From assembly GCA_025435555.1 (NCBI GenBank), contig JAIWWG010000119.1:20798-84797 (forward strand): a stretch of 64,000 nucleotides of DNA. Reading direction: 5' to 3'. Below, in pieces: positions 24,209 to 34,858 of the stretch. The number at the start of each line of letters is the position of its first letter. The stretch's first letter is position 1. The DNA comes from Chytriomyces cf. hyalinus JEL632 (Eukaryota > Chytridiomycota > Chytridiomycetes > Chytridiales > Chytriomycetaceae). The translations under genes and the position numbers were made by a program. The notes beneath the pieces are model-generated. The model saw only the letters and a program-made list of their open reading frames with translations. It made no database searches and was not told the DNA's origin.

Positions 24209-27006
24209 ATGAGCTTTCGCACGTTCACAAGCAACAAAGCAGCAGCAGCCCTCGACATCGACCCCTTTGACGATGAGAACAGCATGAGCGTCAGTGGCTG
24301 GAGCAGGCGGAGGGGCAGTACCAGCGCCAGTCTCCCCTCTGCGTCCCTTGCTGGCTCAGGCTCCAGCGTCAGATCCATCGGTCGTGCTTTGGGAGTCAAA
24401 GGGTTCGGGGGTGTCGCTGGCGGACTCTCGAGCGTGGATGCGACCCCTGTTTTGACAGATGACTCTTCATCTGTGACGGACGCTTCCAAGCCCGTCTCGT
24501 TCGTATCGTCCACGCCGCGCAACAACCAGCAGCAGCAGCGCGGTTTCTCGGTCTTTAGTGGATCTCCCGCCATGTCTCAGTCGCAGCCGCAGTCTCAGCA
24601 GTCTCGTCGTTTTGTCGAGTTACATCCATCATCCGTGGCCGATAAGGAATCCGATATGCTTGACGACCCGCTTTCTCTACTGCGGCCATCAAGAATTGCA
24701 CTCAAATCACAAAGTCCTACTCCAAAGCACTCACCGCAAGTCCCTCATGAACCGTGCCCCCCTTCTGACGACCTGTCAAAGCCACCCTACAACATACCCG
24801 TGCCACATACGTCAGAACCAACCCCAAAGTTTTCGCGTTTCGGTTCAAACTCAACTTCCGTATCCCGGCCCAATTCTCCATTCAACATGGTTGGCCCTTC
24901 AAACGGAACCTCAAATCATCTCAACTGGGATGCAACGGCAAGCAACTACTCAAATTCATCACGCCGAAGCTCGATTGCCACGTTTGGCGGTTCATCCAGC
25001 CCTAACCCAATTGCGCAGGAACTCATGCTCGAGTTTGTGAGCCCAGGTCTGCGACAATTCTTGTCTTCGATTCCTGGCTTGCCGGACCCGCAAATGACGC
25101 TGCCCATCAAACTGTTGAGTCAATATACCTTGCATCATCCTTTGGGAGAAGGATCAACCGGATTTGTCGTCAGTGGGACCCGTAACCTGGATCGAGTCCA
25201 AGTTGCTGTCAAGTTCATGTTCAAAGATCGTATTCCGATGGGTCAAGGGGGATGGAAACGAGACTATGAATTGAACTGCGTCGTGCCGATGGAAGTGTTT
25301 ATTATGCGTCGACTGGAGCATGAGAATATTGTGCAATTTTATGACGTATTTGAGGATTCTGTGGTAAAACCATTTCGAATCAAGGAATGACCTAATCCAG
25401 CCTTGTCATGTTTTTTAAACTCGAAAAACTCTCTCTTCTTTACAGTTTGTATACATTGTCATGGAAGCAGTCAAACACATTAGCTACGTGCAACCCACAC
25501 CCACTATGACCGATCACGGCCGGTCAACTCCACCCCTCAGCCCCATAACATACCCCGCGCACGTGATTCCATTAAAAGACCCAGACGATCCTTCCTCCAT
25601 CCACGACGAAACTGCATCAACCACTTCCAGCAGAAGCACCAGCCAAACGCGTCCCATCAGCATCCCCTCTTCCTCGACACGTCCACATAGTCGATGTAGC
25701 GCGTCAAATAGTAGCTCGCATAGCGTTGGAATCACGATCGGGCCATCCAGTCCACTTGTCCCTGCGCCTCCGCTCAGCCCAACGTTGACGACGAGTTTTA
25801 CGAATCCATTGTATGCCATCCCGCATCCACATGAAATGAGTAGCCCGAGTTTCCCGCTACTTGTTAGCTTGAATTCAAAAGTGGATTTGACTTCACTGGA
25901 TGACTTGCATGATGGGGAGGAAGGGGAGGAAGTGATGGCGCTTCATGTTGGACGTGGCGGAGGGGGTGCAGGAAAAGCTGGGTTTATGGTTGGTGATAGT
26001 GATAGTGAAAGTGACGAGGAGGATGATTATGAACGTCGAGAGGAGATTGAACGGCGGAGCCGGTTTGATGGATTGGATGGTGCAGGAGATGATTACCCGA
26101 TGGGTGAGGAAATTCTTGGAGGACGTTTGGAACGCGTGGATCCCAACGACACTCCGTTTTCAGACGCCGCGACTGACATCGTACCATCTGCATTGACCAT
26201 CTCGGGACCACCGCTGCCCCATCAAAAATACCCACAACCATCTTCAAACCCACAACAACAACCACTCAATTACCCACCCATGCGAGTCCCAAAAAGCAAA
26301 ATCAAAGTGGTTGGAGGAAGTGTACCAAGAGAACCATATCAAGCGGGAGCCAAACGTCGCGCGCATTCAAAAGACCTTTTCGATTACATTGAACGGAAAC
26401 CGCGCATGAGTGAAGGAGTCACGAGGTTGATTTTTAAACAAATTGCAGATGCAATTGCGTATCTGCATTCACGCGGGTTTGTGCATAGAGATATCAAGGA
26501 TGAAAATGTATGTCATTTTTTCTTTGCATGGATTTTTCAGAATGCGTTCTAATTATTATGTATTTAATTAGGTCATTATTGATGACAGCATGAAAGTCAA
26601 AGTGATTGATTTTGGCGCATCACGAAGCATTCCCAAAAGTCGAACAGACTATTTCTGGGATTTTGTTGGGACATTGACGTATGCGCCTCCTGAATGTATC
26701 CCATTTAGTGCAGATGTTGCGTTGGAGCCGCATCGTGGGCCGGAACAGGATGTATGGAGTTTGGGAGTGTTGTTGTTTATACTTTTGGAAACAAGACCAC
26801 CGTTCCCACCAAACTCAACACGCGAAGCACGCACGCGACGTCCCATTTTGACGACATCACGCACGGATGCATTAAAAGACTTGTTGTTTGGAATGTTGGA
26901 TCCTGTGCAAGAAACGCGAATGACGATGGATGCAGTGACTGCGCATCCGTGGTTCTTGACCATGCCAACAATGCCCATGGCTATACCGAGAGGGCCCTGT
27001 ATCTAA
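24209..27006 (+). CDS. PAS-kinase-like Ser/Thr protein kinase
   Basis: Three exons (24209-25363, 25446-26507, 26572-27006) give 883 residues. The first 290 or so are Ser/Pro/Gln-rich and low in structure. The kinase domain starts at LHHPLGEGSTGFV (glycine loop), has the VAVKFMF lysine, then LEHENIVQFYDVFED and the hinge VYIVMEAV. It resumes with KDLFDYIERKPRMSE, HRDIKDEN (catalytic loop), VIDFGAS (metal-binding DFG) and a YAPPE activation-segment end. The HRDIKDEN loop and LFDYIE helix resemble the PASK/PSK group, which links nutrient state to glycogen and translation, but no PAS domain is visible. About 290 Ser/Pro and acidic residues interrupt the domain at the hinge, which is unusual. The kinase call is firm; the subfamily is tentative. 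Confidence 0.85.
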
Positions 27007-27783
27007 GCTTTACCTTATCAACTGACTTTACTTTCTGCTGTTTTTGCTGACACTTCTTTTTCTGATGAGCTGAAAGACTCTAATTTTTTTTTTTGAATAC
27101 GCCAACACCGCATGTAATAAGGGAAATAAAATCGAAATAATATTGATAAATAATAATACATAATAATAATGCCATGATGGGCAAGTGTTGGCAGTTTTGA
27201 CAGTTTGGATCCCACTTTGTGGGTGACAAACAAAAAAAAATGCCATCTTCATCCAACAGCAACTCCAAAGCAGTGTTACTGTCTGTGATGCAGCGTCTCG
27301 ACGACATTGAGCAGTCTCTATGGACACATGCAAACAACACACCCGTCACGCGCGAATCAGCAGTGGAGGATATGCAAGTTGTTGAGGCCCTGTTTGACAC
27401 TGAGGCAGCTGATGTGGAGGGGTAGATAGCACTTTTGCATGCGTGATGGATGGATGGATGGATGGATGGATGGATATGGAATGAAGCAGTGCTCGTTACT
27501 GTGGCAGTTGGATGGCTTCCAGTGTTTCCCCTTAAACCTTTCTCTACCCTGTGTATTTGCATGTTTATATTTTCAGTACACTCGTTGCGTATCAGCGAAT
27601 TCAAATAAAGGGAAAGTCGATGTAATCCCAATGACATGCTCCCGATGACATGCTCCCGATGACAGATGACTTGGGACATGGTTCAAACTGGGGCGGACGG
27701 ACTTGTTCAATTTTAAAATGGCCACGCTTGAAACCAACAACCACGCACCAACAACTCAACCAACTCACACACACACACACAGC
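27007..27783. other. Interval with short ORF and tetranucleotide repeat
   Basis: This holds an AT-rich 3' flank, a short open frame at 27240-27425 (+) of 61 codons that could form one helix (VLLSVMQRLDDIEQSL) but has no known match, and an ATGG tetranucleotide run at 27444-27474. A direct repeat of about 13 bases (GACATGCTCCCGAT) occurs twice near 27631-27661. A short AC run precedes the F-box start. The short frame may be a real small gene, but I cannot support it further. Confidence 0.45.
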
Positions 27784-28733
27784 ATGTCTCTGCTTTCTCT
27801 GCCCCGTGAACTACTCGAACAGATCCTCGTCCATCTTCTCATCAATGACTAGTCAAAGATGCTCTCACAGATCCTGCTTACAGACTTGGCCTTTGCTCGC
27901 ACGCACTTTGACAGGCGCATTTGTTTGGGACCAGATGGATTGAAAGACATTCATCTTGCGCTTCTGATCCTTGACATGCTGCCGATCACGTACCTTGCTG
28001 TCGTGTTTCAATCTGTACTGGAGGACCGTGAACAGTTGCACAAGGATGATTGGGTCTTTGGTAGCAGATGGAGTGTAGTGCCGCAGCCTGGGCTGACGTG
28101 TCGCCAATCTTGGAGAAGCAAGCTGTTCCTCGGTTATTGCAATGGATCTGTATCCGTCTAGCTGTCATGATGATACTCGCAGACAACCAAGATTTGCCCC
28201 TGTCTCATAAGAATATGCATTTGTTTGTGCTTCACGCAATCGCATGTGGATGGAGGGAAGTTGTGCAGAAATTGTTGGACTGTGGGTTTGAAGTTTCGAA
28301 TCACGGGAATCATGCATTAGAAACTGCAGCGGACCAGGACAATTGCGAAATGGTTGCTCTTCTGCTGAAAGACCGCCGCGTAGATCTGAGCTTTATGGAC
28401 TACCGCATCGTCAACTTCATCAATTCTCTGGAAATGGTGGAGGTGATTTTGTTGGATGACCGCGTTCCAAAGGGACGCTTTCTTTTATCAGTGCTGCAAG
28501 GGGACATTGAAGCGGTGCAAGCCAGGCTCACTGAAAAGGACTGGGATCTCACTCGGCCAAGCGACTGGTGTCTCAAGTTTGCCACCAACCAGAACCGTCC
28601 TGATATTTTGGAGGCCTTACTTTCTGACGAGCGCGTGCAGCTTAAAAAGGAGACGCAGTCATTGTGTATGAATTTGGCCGTGGAGCGTGAAATGTGGCGA
28701 GTGTTTGACGTGTTGAAGCCCCAGTCTGAATAA
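27784..28733 (+). pseudogene. F-box/ankyrin-repeat gene with stop and frameshift
   Basis: The ATG at 27784 opens with SLPRELLEQILVHLL, a typical F-box start, but a TAG follows at 27850-27852 after 22 codons. The same frame continues with LTDLAFARTHFDRR and LPITYLAVVFQSVL. Near 28060 the coding sense moves to another frame, which runs to 28733 and shows ankyrin-like repeats (HALETAADQDNCEMVALLLKDRRVDLS and similar). No intron of plausible size removes the stop or fixes the shift. F-box proteins join targets to SCF ubiquitin ligase. This copy is probably inactive; an alternative is a shorter protein starting at the later ATG at 27859, or sequence error. Confidence 0.6.
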
Positions 28734-28973
28734 AATCCAACGTTAAAAACAAATGATTGAGTTTGCGTTGGTCCAACATCTTCAAAAGGGCATTGCCGAT
28801 AAAACGATCCCAGCACCGAATGCCGAGGTATCATTGCGACGTCTCGTTGACAGCTTTGGCAGGCCATGACACTGACACCCTCTCTCCCACTCGACGTATT
28901 CGAACCCACAGGAGCAGAAATGTCTGTCGGCCTTTTCCTTCTCCGAATCCATTTCAACCCCGTTAAATTTCAT

Positions 28974-29329
28974 GTTCTGGTCCGGTGTCGGATACTATGC
29001 CATTGTATGAATCAGTTGCTGTCACCCATGTCTCCCGCGCACGCTCACATGTCATTTCTATATTGTTGTTCAAGGATCCCGTCGGCCGTCGAAACATTCC
29101 CATAAGTCTGAAACTATACTCGGTCGTTGCAGTAGCCGCTGGAGGTTTCGGAACCCAGTATCTATTAACTCGGCGGTATCATCGAACATGTTTGCAATGT
29201 GTGATTGACGGGCGAGATAAAACGAGCGAGTTTTATAAAACGACTCGATCTTTGTTGGAGCAGTATCATCCGACAGCAAAGGACGATTACTTCAAGTTTG
29301 AAAAGTTTCGAATGTTGAGGGAAAACTGA
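28974..29329 (+). CDS. Small single-span membrane protein, unknown
   Basis: The proposed model has a short first exon from the ATG at 28974 (MFWSGVGYYAI), a GT...AG intron to about 29070, and a second exon starting DPVGRRNIPISLK. This gives about 95 residues. One hydrophobic span is visible (LYSVVAVAAGGFGTQYLL), followed by a charged, helix-rich tail ending FEKFRMLREN. The form suggests a small subunit of a mitochondrial membrane complex, but I do not recognise it. The segment 28734-28973 before it has a short frame (MIEFALVQHLQKG...) that I could not connect to anything. Confidence 0.5.
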
Positions 29330-29465
29330 TGGTTATGGGGGATTTAGAATATGAGGCATTATTTATTTGTTGTTTCGACGTGTGTGAGGGGATGGAGGCT
29401 ATGATACGACACCGATGGTTTGAGTGATTCCAGCCTGTGCGCGCATTCACGAGTGAGGATCAGTT

Positions 29466-30219
29466 TTACAAAAACGGGGTGTTCCAAAATAACAAACAAG
29501 TAACCTTTGCCGGATGCGATCTCTTCAAAACATCCTTCAAATATTCGATATGTTTCGTATGCAGAACCTCCTGCTCCTTTGAACGCGCCGTCTGAATACG
29601 TCTGTCGTTGTTTCCTCCGAAAATGACAGTGTCGTTAGGAACGACATCGCGTTCAAAGGTTTTACACATTGCCCCGACTACGCAATTGTCGCCGAGACTG
29701 GCGCCTGGCAGGATCCTGGCTGTTTTTGGTTTGTTTTTGTGAGTGGGAGGATGATTGACAGATGTTGACTGAGATTCACCTTTGGGTTCAATGACGCAGC
29801 CATCGCCCATTCCCAACCCTTCAAATACTTTCAATAAAAGTGAGCCAAGTGACCACATGCGCCCCGTTTCATTTGTGTCTCACCGCATCCGACTTCAAAC
29901 AAGTTGTCTGATCCAATATTGAGCGTCTCTGACGACCTGATCGAATTCACACCCAGTCAGATATGGAACAGTCACCCCATCTGTCCGCCAAGACGCACCA
30001 GTTGATGATCACAGCGCCCTCCTCAATCACGTTGCGGTTACCAAAGACAATCGCACCGCCAGCCTCGTTCCTGATCTTTGACTTTGGATGGACAATGTTG
30101 CTGCCCCCAAAATGGATGGATCCGCCCTGGATCTCAGTGTCTTCGCAAATGATGTTTTCTGTGCCCATTGCTGTGATTTTGGTGGGTGGGACCCGTGCTG
30201 ATGAGTATGATGTGAACAT
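29466..30219 (-). CDS. DCTN6: Dynactin subunit 6 (p27)
   Basis: A left-handed beta-helix built of hexapeptide repeats, at the pointed end of dynactin, the dynein cofactor. The first exon reads ENIICEDTEIQGGSIHFGG and NVIEEGAVIIN. A middle exon (about 29890-29965) gives LNIGSDNLFEVGC, then GMGDGCVIEPK. The last exon gives LPGASLGDNCVVGAMC and VPNDTVIFGGNNDRR, all in the order seen in animal p27. Four short introns separate these pieces. The start may be 30219 or the internal Met at 30168. The C-terminal helix (KHIEYLKDVLKRSHP) then ends, possibly with a few unusual residues read past a donor-like GTTACT. Budding yeast dynactin lacks this subunit, so its presence fits a flagellated or filamentous lineage. 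Confidence 0.85.
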
Positions 30220-30245
30220 TCCGAATAAATAAAGTTGATCTAAAA

Positions 30246-30831
30246 ATGAAGGTGCAGTGGGTTTCGACTGTGCTGTTTGGACTGTTTGCCGTTGCGCACG
30301 CGAGCGAGTCGAGCGAGACGAAAGAAGCGCCGGCTGAGCTTGTTGTTGGTGAGTCCCATGCTTCTGTCATTTGGCATCCATAATCAAGCGACTCAACAAT
30401 CAACTTATGCCAAAGATGTCACCCACGCCATCCCCGCATCCGAATGCACGCGCAAGAGCAAATCCGGCGACAATCTATCCATGCACTACACTGGCACACT
30501 CTTTTCGAATGGACGCAAGTTTGATAGCTCGCGTGACCGGAACTCGCCCTTCAACTTTGTGATTGGCACGGGTCGCGTGATTCAAGGATGGGATAAAGGG
30601 TTGTTGGACATGTGTGTGGGAGAGAAGCGGGTGTTGACGATTCCTCCTGCGCTTGGTTTGTTTTTTGTTGTGTGTGTGTTTTATATCTTTGCTCAATCAT
30701 TTCATATCGCAGGATACGGAGACAGAGGCGCTGGTGGAGTTATTCCTGGGGGCGCTACTCTTGTGTTTGACGTGGAGCTGTTGGGCATCCTCAACAAGGA
30801 GGCTCCTTCTGCGGACAAAGAGGAGTTGTGA
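30246..30831 (+). CDS. FKBP2-type ER peptidyl-prolyl isomerase (copy 1)
   Basis: Exons 30246-30348, 30416-30655 and 30713-30831 give about 150 residues. A signal peptide ([10 protein letters not shown]) is followed by one FK506-binding domain. The active-site set is intact: [18 protein letters not shown] after [14 protein letters not shown] and the GYGDRGAGG loop. The last residues are DKEEL, a variant ER-retrieval signal. The enzyme should turn proline bonds in folding secretory proteins. Its stop lies only 52 bases before the ATG of copy 2, with the likely poly(A) signal in between. Same intron positions as copies 2 and 3 show a tandem origin. Confidence 0.93.
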
Positions 30832-30883
30832 ATTGATCGTGTCCCCACCAACTGAGTATAAAATAAAGACCGAATATATTCAC

Positions 30884-31449
30884 ATGAAACTCATTGCCCT
30901 CGCATCGCTGCTTCTCTCAGCCGTTGTTGCCGTCTCTGCCACTGCAGACGGCGTAAAGAAGGAGCGCGCACCTCCTGCGAAGCTGCAGATTGGTACAACA
31001 ACTGCAACAACGATCACATCGACTTCTCTTAACAAACGACCATTCAAATCAAGGCGTCATGAAGAGAGTCCCAGCAGAAGAATGTACGCGTAAAGCCAAA
31101 GCCGGCGACAAATTATCCATGCACTACACAGGAACGCTCTTCAGCAACGGCGACAAGTTTGACAGCTCTGTGGATCGTAACCAGCCGTTTGAGTTTACTC
31201 TCGGCCAAGGGCAGGTCATTAAAGGATGGGACCAAGGGTTGCTTGACATGTGTGTTGGGGAGAAGCGGAAGCTGATTATTCCGGCTGCCTGGGGTGAGTC
31301 TTCTCTTGTCTGTTTTTATGGGGCGTATTTTAAAATCGACAAACTCAGGATACGGAGACCGTGGTGCTGGGGGTAAGATCCCGGGAGGAGCCACGCTTGT
31401 GTTCCATGTTGAGCTGTTGGATATTCTTGGTGGAAAGGATGAGTTGTGA
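30884..31449 (+). CDS. FKBP2-type ER peptidyl-prolyl isomerase (copy 2)
   Basis: Exons 30884-30992, 31054-31293 and 31349-31449 give about 149 residues. The signal peptide is [15 protein letters not shown]. The domain keeps [29 protein letters not shown], and GYGDRGAGG, so it should be active. It ends in the classical ER-retrieval signal KDEL. The protein is closest to copy 1 in this window. The gene is one of three; its downstream neighbour is a decayed PAN2 copy rather than the third FKBP. Confidence 0.93.
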
Positions 31450-31609
31450 TACATAAGAAATAAATGCAACGAGTTGGCGTCGTTGACACACCCAGAGCAC
31501 ATGCATACACTTTGACTGCATCGAAGAGCTTATTTAGATCGGCACTGAGAACGTGAGGCTGCCTTCGACAGAGATTTGCTCATTGCGACTGATGCTGCTT
31601 GTCCGAAAA

Positions 31610-32960
31610 AACAGGGCCGCGTGCTGTCCATGCAGCCACCCAGCTTGAGTTTGCATACATGCGGATTCGTCGCAGAGAGTAGCGTTAGAGCCATCGAGAG
31701 TGTCGATAAGGGTCTTGTGGTGCTTTCCGATGGGGAGAGTAAGTTTTTTGCATCCTCTCGAGTTCCTCGCTTTGTGTTGTCCCGAATCGCTTACTTTTTC
31801 TTTCTCTCCCGCTTCGCGTGCGCGCACTTTCTCTCAGAGCCGGGGCTCGCTTCGATCTCGCTGGCTTCTCCGTGCGAGCGAGAATTCGTCAATGGACTGT
31901 TTCAGTGCATGGCTCTCATTGACAGCGATCTTGTTATATCAACCTCATTTGGCGCGTTACTTCTGGTTGGACTTCGATCGGGTGTAGTTCCAAACCATTT
32001 CTCACACAAAAACTGTGCGTCGGTTGCCACGGGTGATCTTGTTGAGACGTGGATGGAAGGCAGGAGTGGATCGTGGATTCCGCAGAGGTGAGGATTTGTT
32101 GGGTCTTTTTGCTAGATCATTTGAAGGATGGCTCCCTGAGTTGGCTTTTTACCGACTTGCACTGGTTTTGAAAGGAGAGCAGGTGTCGAAAGGATGGGTT
32201 CAATATTGACGAGTATGAAGATGAACAGGTGGCAATTTATGACTTGAAGGTACAGTGTATTGGAATGGCAATTTAACTTGGTCATCGTGCTAAATTGGAA
32301 ACTTTGCGCGCAGGGTGTTGTGTCGGACATCAAGACTGGGGACACGGCATCGAGATCTCATCTGGTTGCTCACATATACGGTAACAGTGATCCCTCAATT
32401 TATGAAATGGACAGCTGATGTACTGATTTGGCACAGTGGATGATGACACTGGCTGGCTTCTGTTCAACGACTTTTTGGTGGAGCCGATTTCTGCGAACGA
32501 GGCCACACAGTTTACAAAGTGGAAGACTCCCACTGTCATGCAATACATTCGCGTAGATTTGAATGATATGATTGACTACAGCAAATTGGATTCGGCAGTG
32601 CCGCTGGATAGTTTATTGACAGAGACGGCCGTGTTGAAGTGAGCTTTTTTTTTTAAATTGAACAACCTGCCCCAATGCTGATATTTTTCCACTAAGCGAG
32701 CGCCAAGATTTGAGAATCATGTCTGTTCCACTTGCAGAGTCGGAACTTCCTCTTACTTCTGAATACCTTGTTGCAATCGACGCGGAATTTGTCTCGCTGC
32801 AAAAGGTGACCATTTTTTGTGGGTTCATGGCGGAGGCAAAACTGATGCAGATCTGCTGTAAAATTGTCTTTCAGGAAGAATTGGAAATCCGCAGCGACGG
32901 TTCACGATCGACGATATTTCTACGAGGAGGGACGCAAATACAACTTCAAACCACCACAGA
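31610..32960 (+). pseudogene. PAN2 deadenylase remnant, internally deleted and truncated
   Basis: The fragment preserves pieces of PAN2, the poly(A) nuclease of the PAN2-PAN3 complex, in the right order. First come two WD40 stretches (SSVRAIESVDKGLVVLSDGE, then CMALIDSDLVISTSFGALLL) joined by a normal intron. The frame then passes straight into the late ubiquitin-hydrolase-like domain (VRRLPRVILL, GWLPE, QVAIYDLKGVVSDIKTG, SHLVAHIY, WLLFNDFLVEPISANEA). Last is the start of the exonuclease domain (EYLVAIDAEFVSLQ, ELEIRSDGSRSTI). Some 450 middle residues and nearly all of the nuclease domain are missing, and several frame changes are needed. Splice sites inside are still recognisable. A functional copy must lie elsewhere if this organism uses PAN2. 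Confidence 0.65.
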
Positions 32961-34001
32961 AATAAAAATAGCGTGTTTATAAGTCGAGACAATAAGATGC
33001 TCGGGATGACCAAGAATGAGAAAGGAGACGCGTGGCTCTCTTGGCAGTAAGGAAGAAAAACGAATACACTGCTTACAACGCGCTCGCTCCTGAGCGCACC
33101 CACAATGGCACACCAGCGTCGAACCCCAGCAGCATCGCGGCTCATTGGCCTCTCCTTCTGCGACATGCCCGATTAGATGATTCAACCCCTCGTGGAAATA
33201 TTGCAGGTCCGGGACCCCTCGGCGACGCGCTGTTCCAAGTCATCATTGATGCCACCCCCGATACTGCCCCCACCTTCAGCGACGGCATCTTTTACCTCCA
33301 AATGATTCTGCCACAGCCACTCGCCGATGCCTCTGCGGAAGAACTCGTGCATTTCCAAGACCTCGCCACCCGCAACACAAATAACATCCCACCCCTACAA
33401 CCCCCCTCGTAAACGCTTCGCCGCAGTCACCAGTCTCCCGCCCAGGCCACCAAGAAACCAGCGGCAAAGCATCCCTTTTACTGCGTACCATGACAGCTGT
33501 GCTCCACCGCCACCCAAAAAACTCCACCAATCACCTCCTGAACCAGGCAGGACTCACTACCAGCCACGCCTTAGAGGTACTTATAAAACCAACCCCACCT
33601 AACTACCTTCCAGCATCATCAAAGGAAAGGAAACGAGAAAAGACGCGCAGCCTTCAGGCACAGTGAGAACACTGCAAGCGTCTTAACATCCTGATCCACG
33701 CGGAAACTAACTGCAAACGCTGGTGCAATGTCCTGACATGCAGCCGCCCACAGTGTGCCAGGCACTGCAACCCGCCCCACTTAGAATCCTTCTGGCGATC
33801 ACTCGTTTGCAACCTGCCAATCTGGATGAATAAAGCCTTCTTGCCTCGAGCGACAAGTAACATATTGCTTCCAACAACAAACTCACAGCACCACCCCATT
33901 TCAACCAGATCGCTTGCCACTGAGATTGTTGGTGGACAATGGTTTAAATGGTTTGACAGGTCGGCTGACGGACAATTTCATTTCATCTGGAAAGCCGTAG
34001 T
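32961..34001. other. Interval with unassigned open frames
   Basis: Between the PAN2 remnant and FKBP copy 3. A frame at 33032-33412 (+, 126 codons) begins MALLAVRKKNEY and contains GPGPLGDALFQVIID; I recognise no family and codon use is unremarkable. A second frame with no ATG (about 33664-34085, +) is rich in Cys and His, for example NCKRWCNVLTCSRPQCARHC. Either could be a decayed gene. No splice model was convincing. Confidence 0.4.
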
Positions 34002-34766
34002 ATGCTTTACACCACACACCTTGCTTGGCTGCTCATTGCCGCAGCGGTTGCCGCGGCCGAAAAGACTGTCAACATTGGTACTCTGAACAGTTCCAATGAC
34101 CCCTCTCTGTCAGCGTTGCCCATCATCTGACTCGGAAAGCACACCACAGGCATCCTCAAACGAATCCCCGACGCCGAATGCCTGCACCGAGTCAAATCAT
34201 ACGATCAAGTATCGATCCATTACATTGCGTCCGTGCATAAACGGTCCGACAGCGTCTTTGATCAGGACTATTCCCCTGAAAGCGGCAAGACGCTCGAGTT
34301 TGTTGTTGGCGCGCCGAAGCGGGAGTTTGCGGAAGGATTGGATCGGGGTGTTATGGACATGTGCGTTGGTGAGCAGTGATCTTTTACGTCTTTGTTGTTG
34401 TTGTTTGGTGGCTTTGTCTGATCTGATGTCTGTGTGTTATCTTGTTCTGAAGGAGAGCGAAGGAGGTTGGTTGTTCCGCCAGAGCTTGGTATGTGTCTTG
34501 AGAGTGCGAGATGCATTCGTTTTCTCTGTTATGAAGGTTGAACGCCGAAACTGACATCTGTTTCTATGCAGGTTACTTGCCAGACCCAGTTTACGGTATT
34601 GCGTGTTGGGTTCTAACTTGACACATTTGCATGCTCATCTTCTATATTATATTCGTTGACAGGATATTCCGGTGGACAGAAGGCGCCGTATGGAGTCAGT
34701 CTTGTGTTTGACGTTGAGCTTGTGAGCATCCTGAACAAGTCGAACCCATCACGCGAGGAGCTCTGA
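34002..34766 (+). CDS. Divergent FKBP2-like ER protein (copy 3)
   Basis: Exons 34002-34078 (approximate end), 34150-34368, 34453-34488, 34572-34595 and 34663-34766. The fourth exon is 24 bases. A signal peptide (LAWLLIAAAVAAA) leads into an FKBP fold with strong divergence. HYIASVHKRSDSVFDQD replaces the usual HYTGTL...FDSSRDR, and EFAEGLDRGVMDMC replaces [13 protein letters not shown], so the Val-Ile pair and the pocket Trp are changed. An extra YLPDPVYGYSGGQ stretch sits in the 80s loop. It ends SREEL, again ER-retrieval-like. It is likely folded and ER-resident, but prolyl isomerase activity and drug binding are doubtful. Confidence 0.82.
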
Positions 34767-34858
34767 AAACGAAACTTCCAAATAAAACGTCAAATCACAC
34801 GCCCAATTCAATCGAAACAATTTGCAGCCAGCACCGTCTTAAATGAAATGGATCGCTT

